Shown piece by piece: positions 6,379 through 6,793 of a stretch of 6,793 nt of DNA; position 1 is the stretch's first letter, and every line of letters starts with the position of its first letter. The DNA lies in assembly GCA_013817135.1 (NCBI GenBank), contig JACDDF010000121.1:1-6793 (forward strand), in the 5' to 3' direction. The translations under genes were made by a program, and so were the position numbers. This stretch comes from Nitrospirales bacterium. GTDB taxonomy: Bacteria; Nitrospirota; Nitrospiria; Nitrospirales; UBA8639. The notes under the pieces were generated by a model. That model was not told the DNA's origin, ran no database searches, and saw only the letters and a list, made by a program, of their open reading frames with translations.

Positions 6379-6793
6379 ATGGATTTTATCGCCGTCCTTA
6401 TTTGTCTAGGACTTTCAGCTTTTTTCTCCGGCGCCGAGATCGCATTTTTTTCAATAACTGAGAGCCGGTTGAAAACCCTGGCCGACGAAGGTCATAAAGG
6501 GGCAAAACTTGCCCTGAAATTACGCTCCAATCCACAGCGCCTTCTCTCGACCATTCTAATCGGCAATAATTTGGTCAATATTATGGCCGCCTCCCTGGCA
6601 ACCCTGATTGCCATCCGCATGTTTGGATCTGAGGCCGTGGCTGTGGCGACGGGTTTATTAACGTTTATGGTCCTGTTATTCGGGGAAATTGTCCCCAAAA
6701 CCCTCTGTGCCAAACATTCCGAAACGGCCGTACAATTACTGGCATATCCCATTTATCTTTTTGAACAACTCTTCTCTCCTTTTCTCTATTTTT
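6379..6793 (+). CDS. CNNM/CorC-family (DUF21) membrane protein, 3'-partial
   Basis: The first 138 codons of a membrane protein of the CNNM/CorC/HlyC-like group, whose members are linked to Mg2+ or Co2+ transport and resistance; older annotations call them hemolysin-like. The visible part is the N-terminal DUF21 transmembrane domain. Helix 1 leads into FFSGAEIAFFS (15-25), a hallmark of the family. It is followed by a charged amphipathic segment, RLLSTILIGNNLVNIMAA (54-71), a second hydrophobic stretch (about 72-100) and the conserved FGEIVPKT (101-108). CBS domains and a CorC-HlyC domain would be expected beyond the edge, but cannot be seen. The ATG at 6379 gives a slightly short first helix. 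GGAG at 6360-6363 is about 15 bases upstream, farther than ideal, so the start is likely but not certain. No stop occurs before the window ends. Substrate cannot be told from this fragment. Confidence 0.88.
   Translation, partial: MDFIAVLICLGLSAFFSGAEIAFFSITESRLKTLADEGHKGAKLALKLRSNPQRLLSTILIGNNLVNIMAASLATLIAIRMFGSEAVAVATGLLTFMVLLFGEIVPKTLCAKHSETAVQLLAYPIYLFEQLFSPFLYF

Overview
The window looks like ordinary chromosomal DNA from a Gram-negative-type bacterium. The evidence is a lipoprotein RlpA with a SPOR domain, a secreted coiled-coil protein, and housekeeping genes (queG, mutS2, a CNNM/CorC-family membrane protein). Base composition is fairly balanced, and the wording of QueG and MutS2 reminded me of Nitrospira-like (Nitrospirota) proteins. 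That placement is a weak impression and was not tested. I see no tRNA, rRNA, CRISPR array, insertion sequence or phage gene.

Layout from left to right. (1) queG on the + strand, with its N-terminus cut off by the window edge. It converges on, and overlaps by 9 bp, (2) mutS2 on the - strand, about 2.4 kb, encoding an ATPase, coiled coil, KOW-like region and Smr domain. (3) Upstream of mutS2, also on the - strand, a short gene for an exported coiled-coil protein of unknown function. (4) A divergent intergenic region of about 170 bp. A 14-bp sequence covering the ribosome-binding site and start codon is repeated there in inverted orientation, once for each divergent gene. (5) On the + strand, a 408-residue protein of unknown function. 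Its C-terminal half resembles, from memory, the DUF6065 type of domain. (6) rlpA, a septal or peptidoglycan-processing lipoprotein, 115 bp downstream on the same strand. (7) A 250-bp gap without a convincing gene, then (8) the 5' part of a CNNM/CorC-family (DUF21) membrane protein that runs off the right edge.

The genes do not form one recognisable pathway: tRNA queuosine modification, MutS2 ribosome or DNA quality control, cell-envelope maintenance and ion transport sit side by side. The only plausible local groupings are coiled-coil gene plus mutS2 (same strand, although mutS2 has a promoter candidate of its own) and the unknown 408-aa gene plus rlpA. I found no convincing new biological system. 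The points most worth a second look are the inverted repeat over both divergent start sites, the unknown 408-aa protein, and a MutS2 Smr domain whose LDLR motif reads LVIR.
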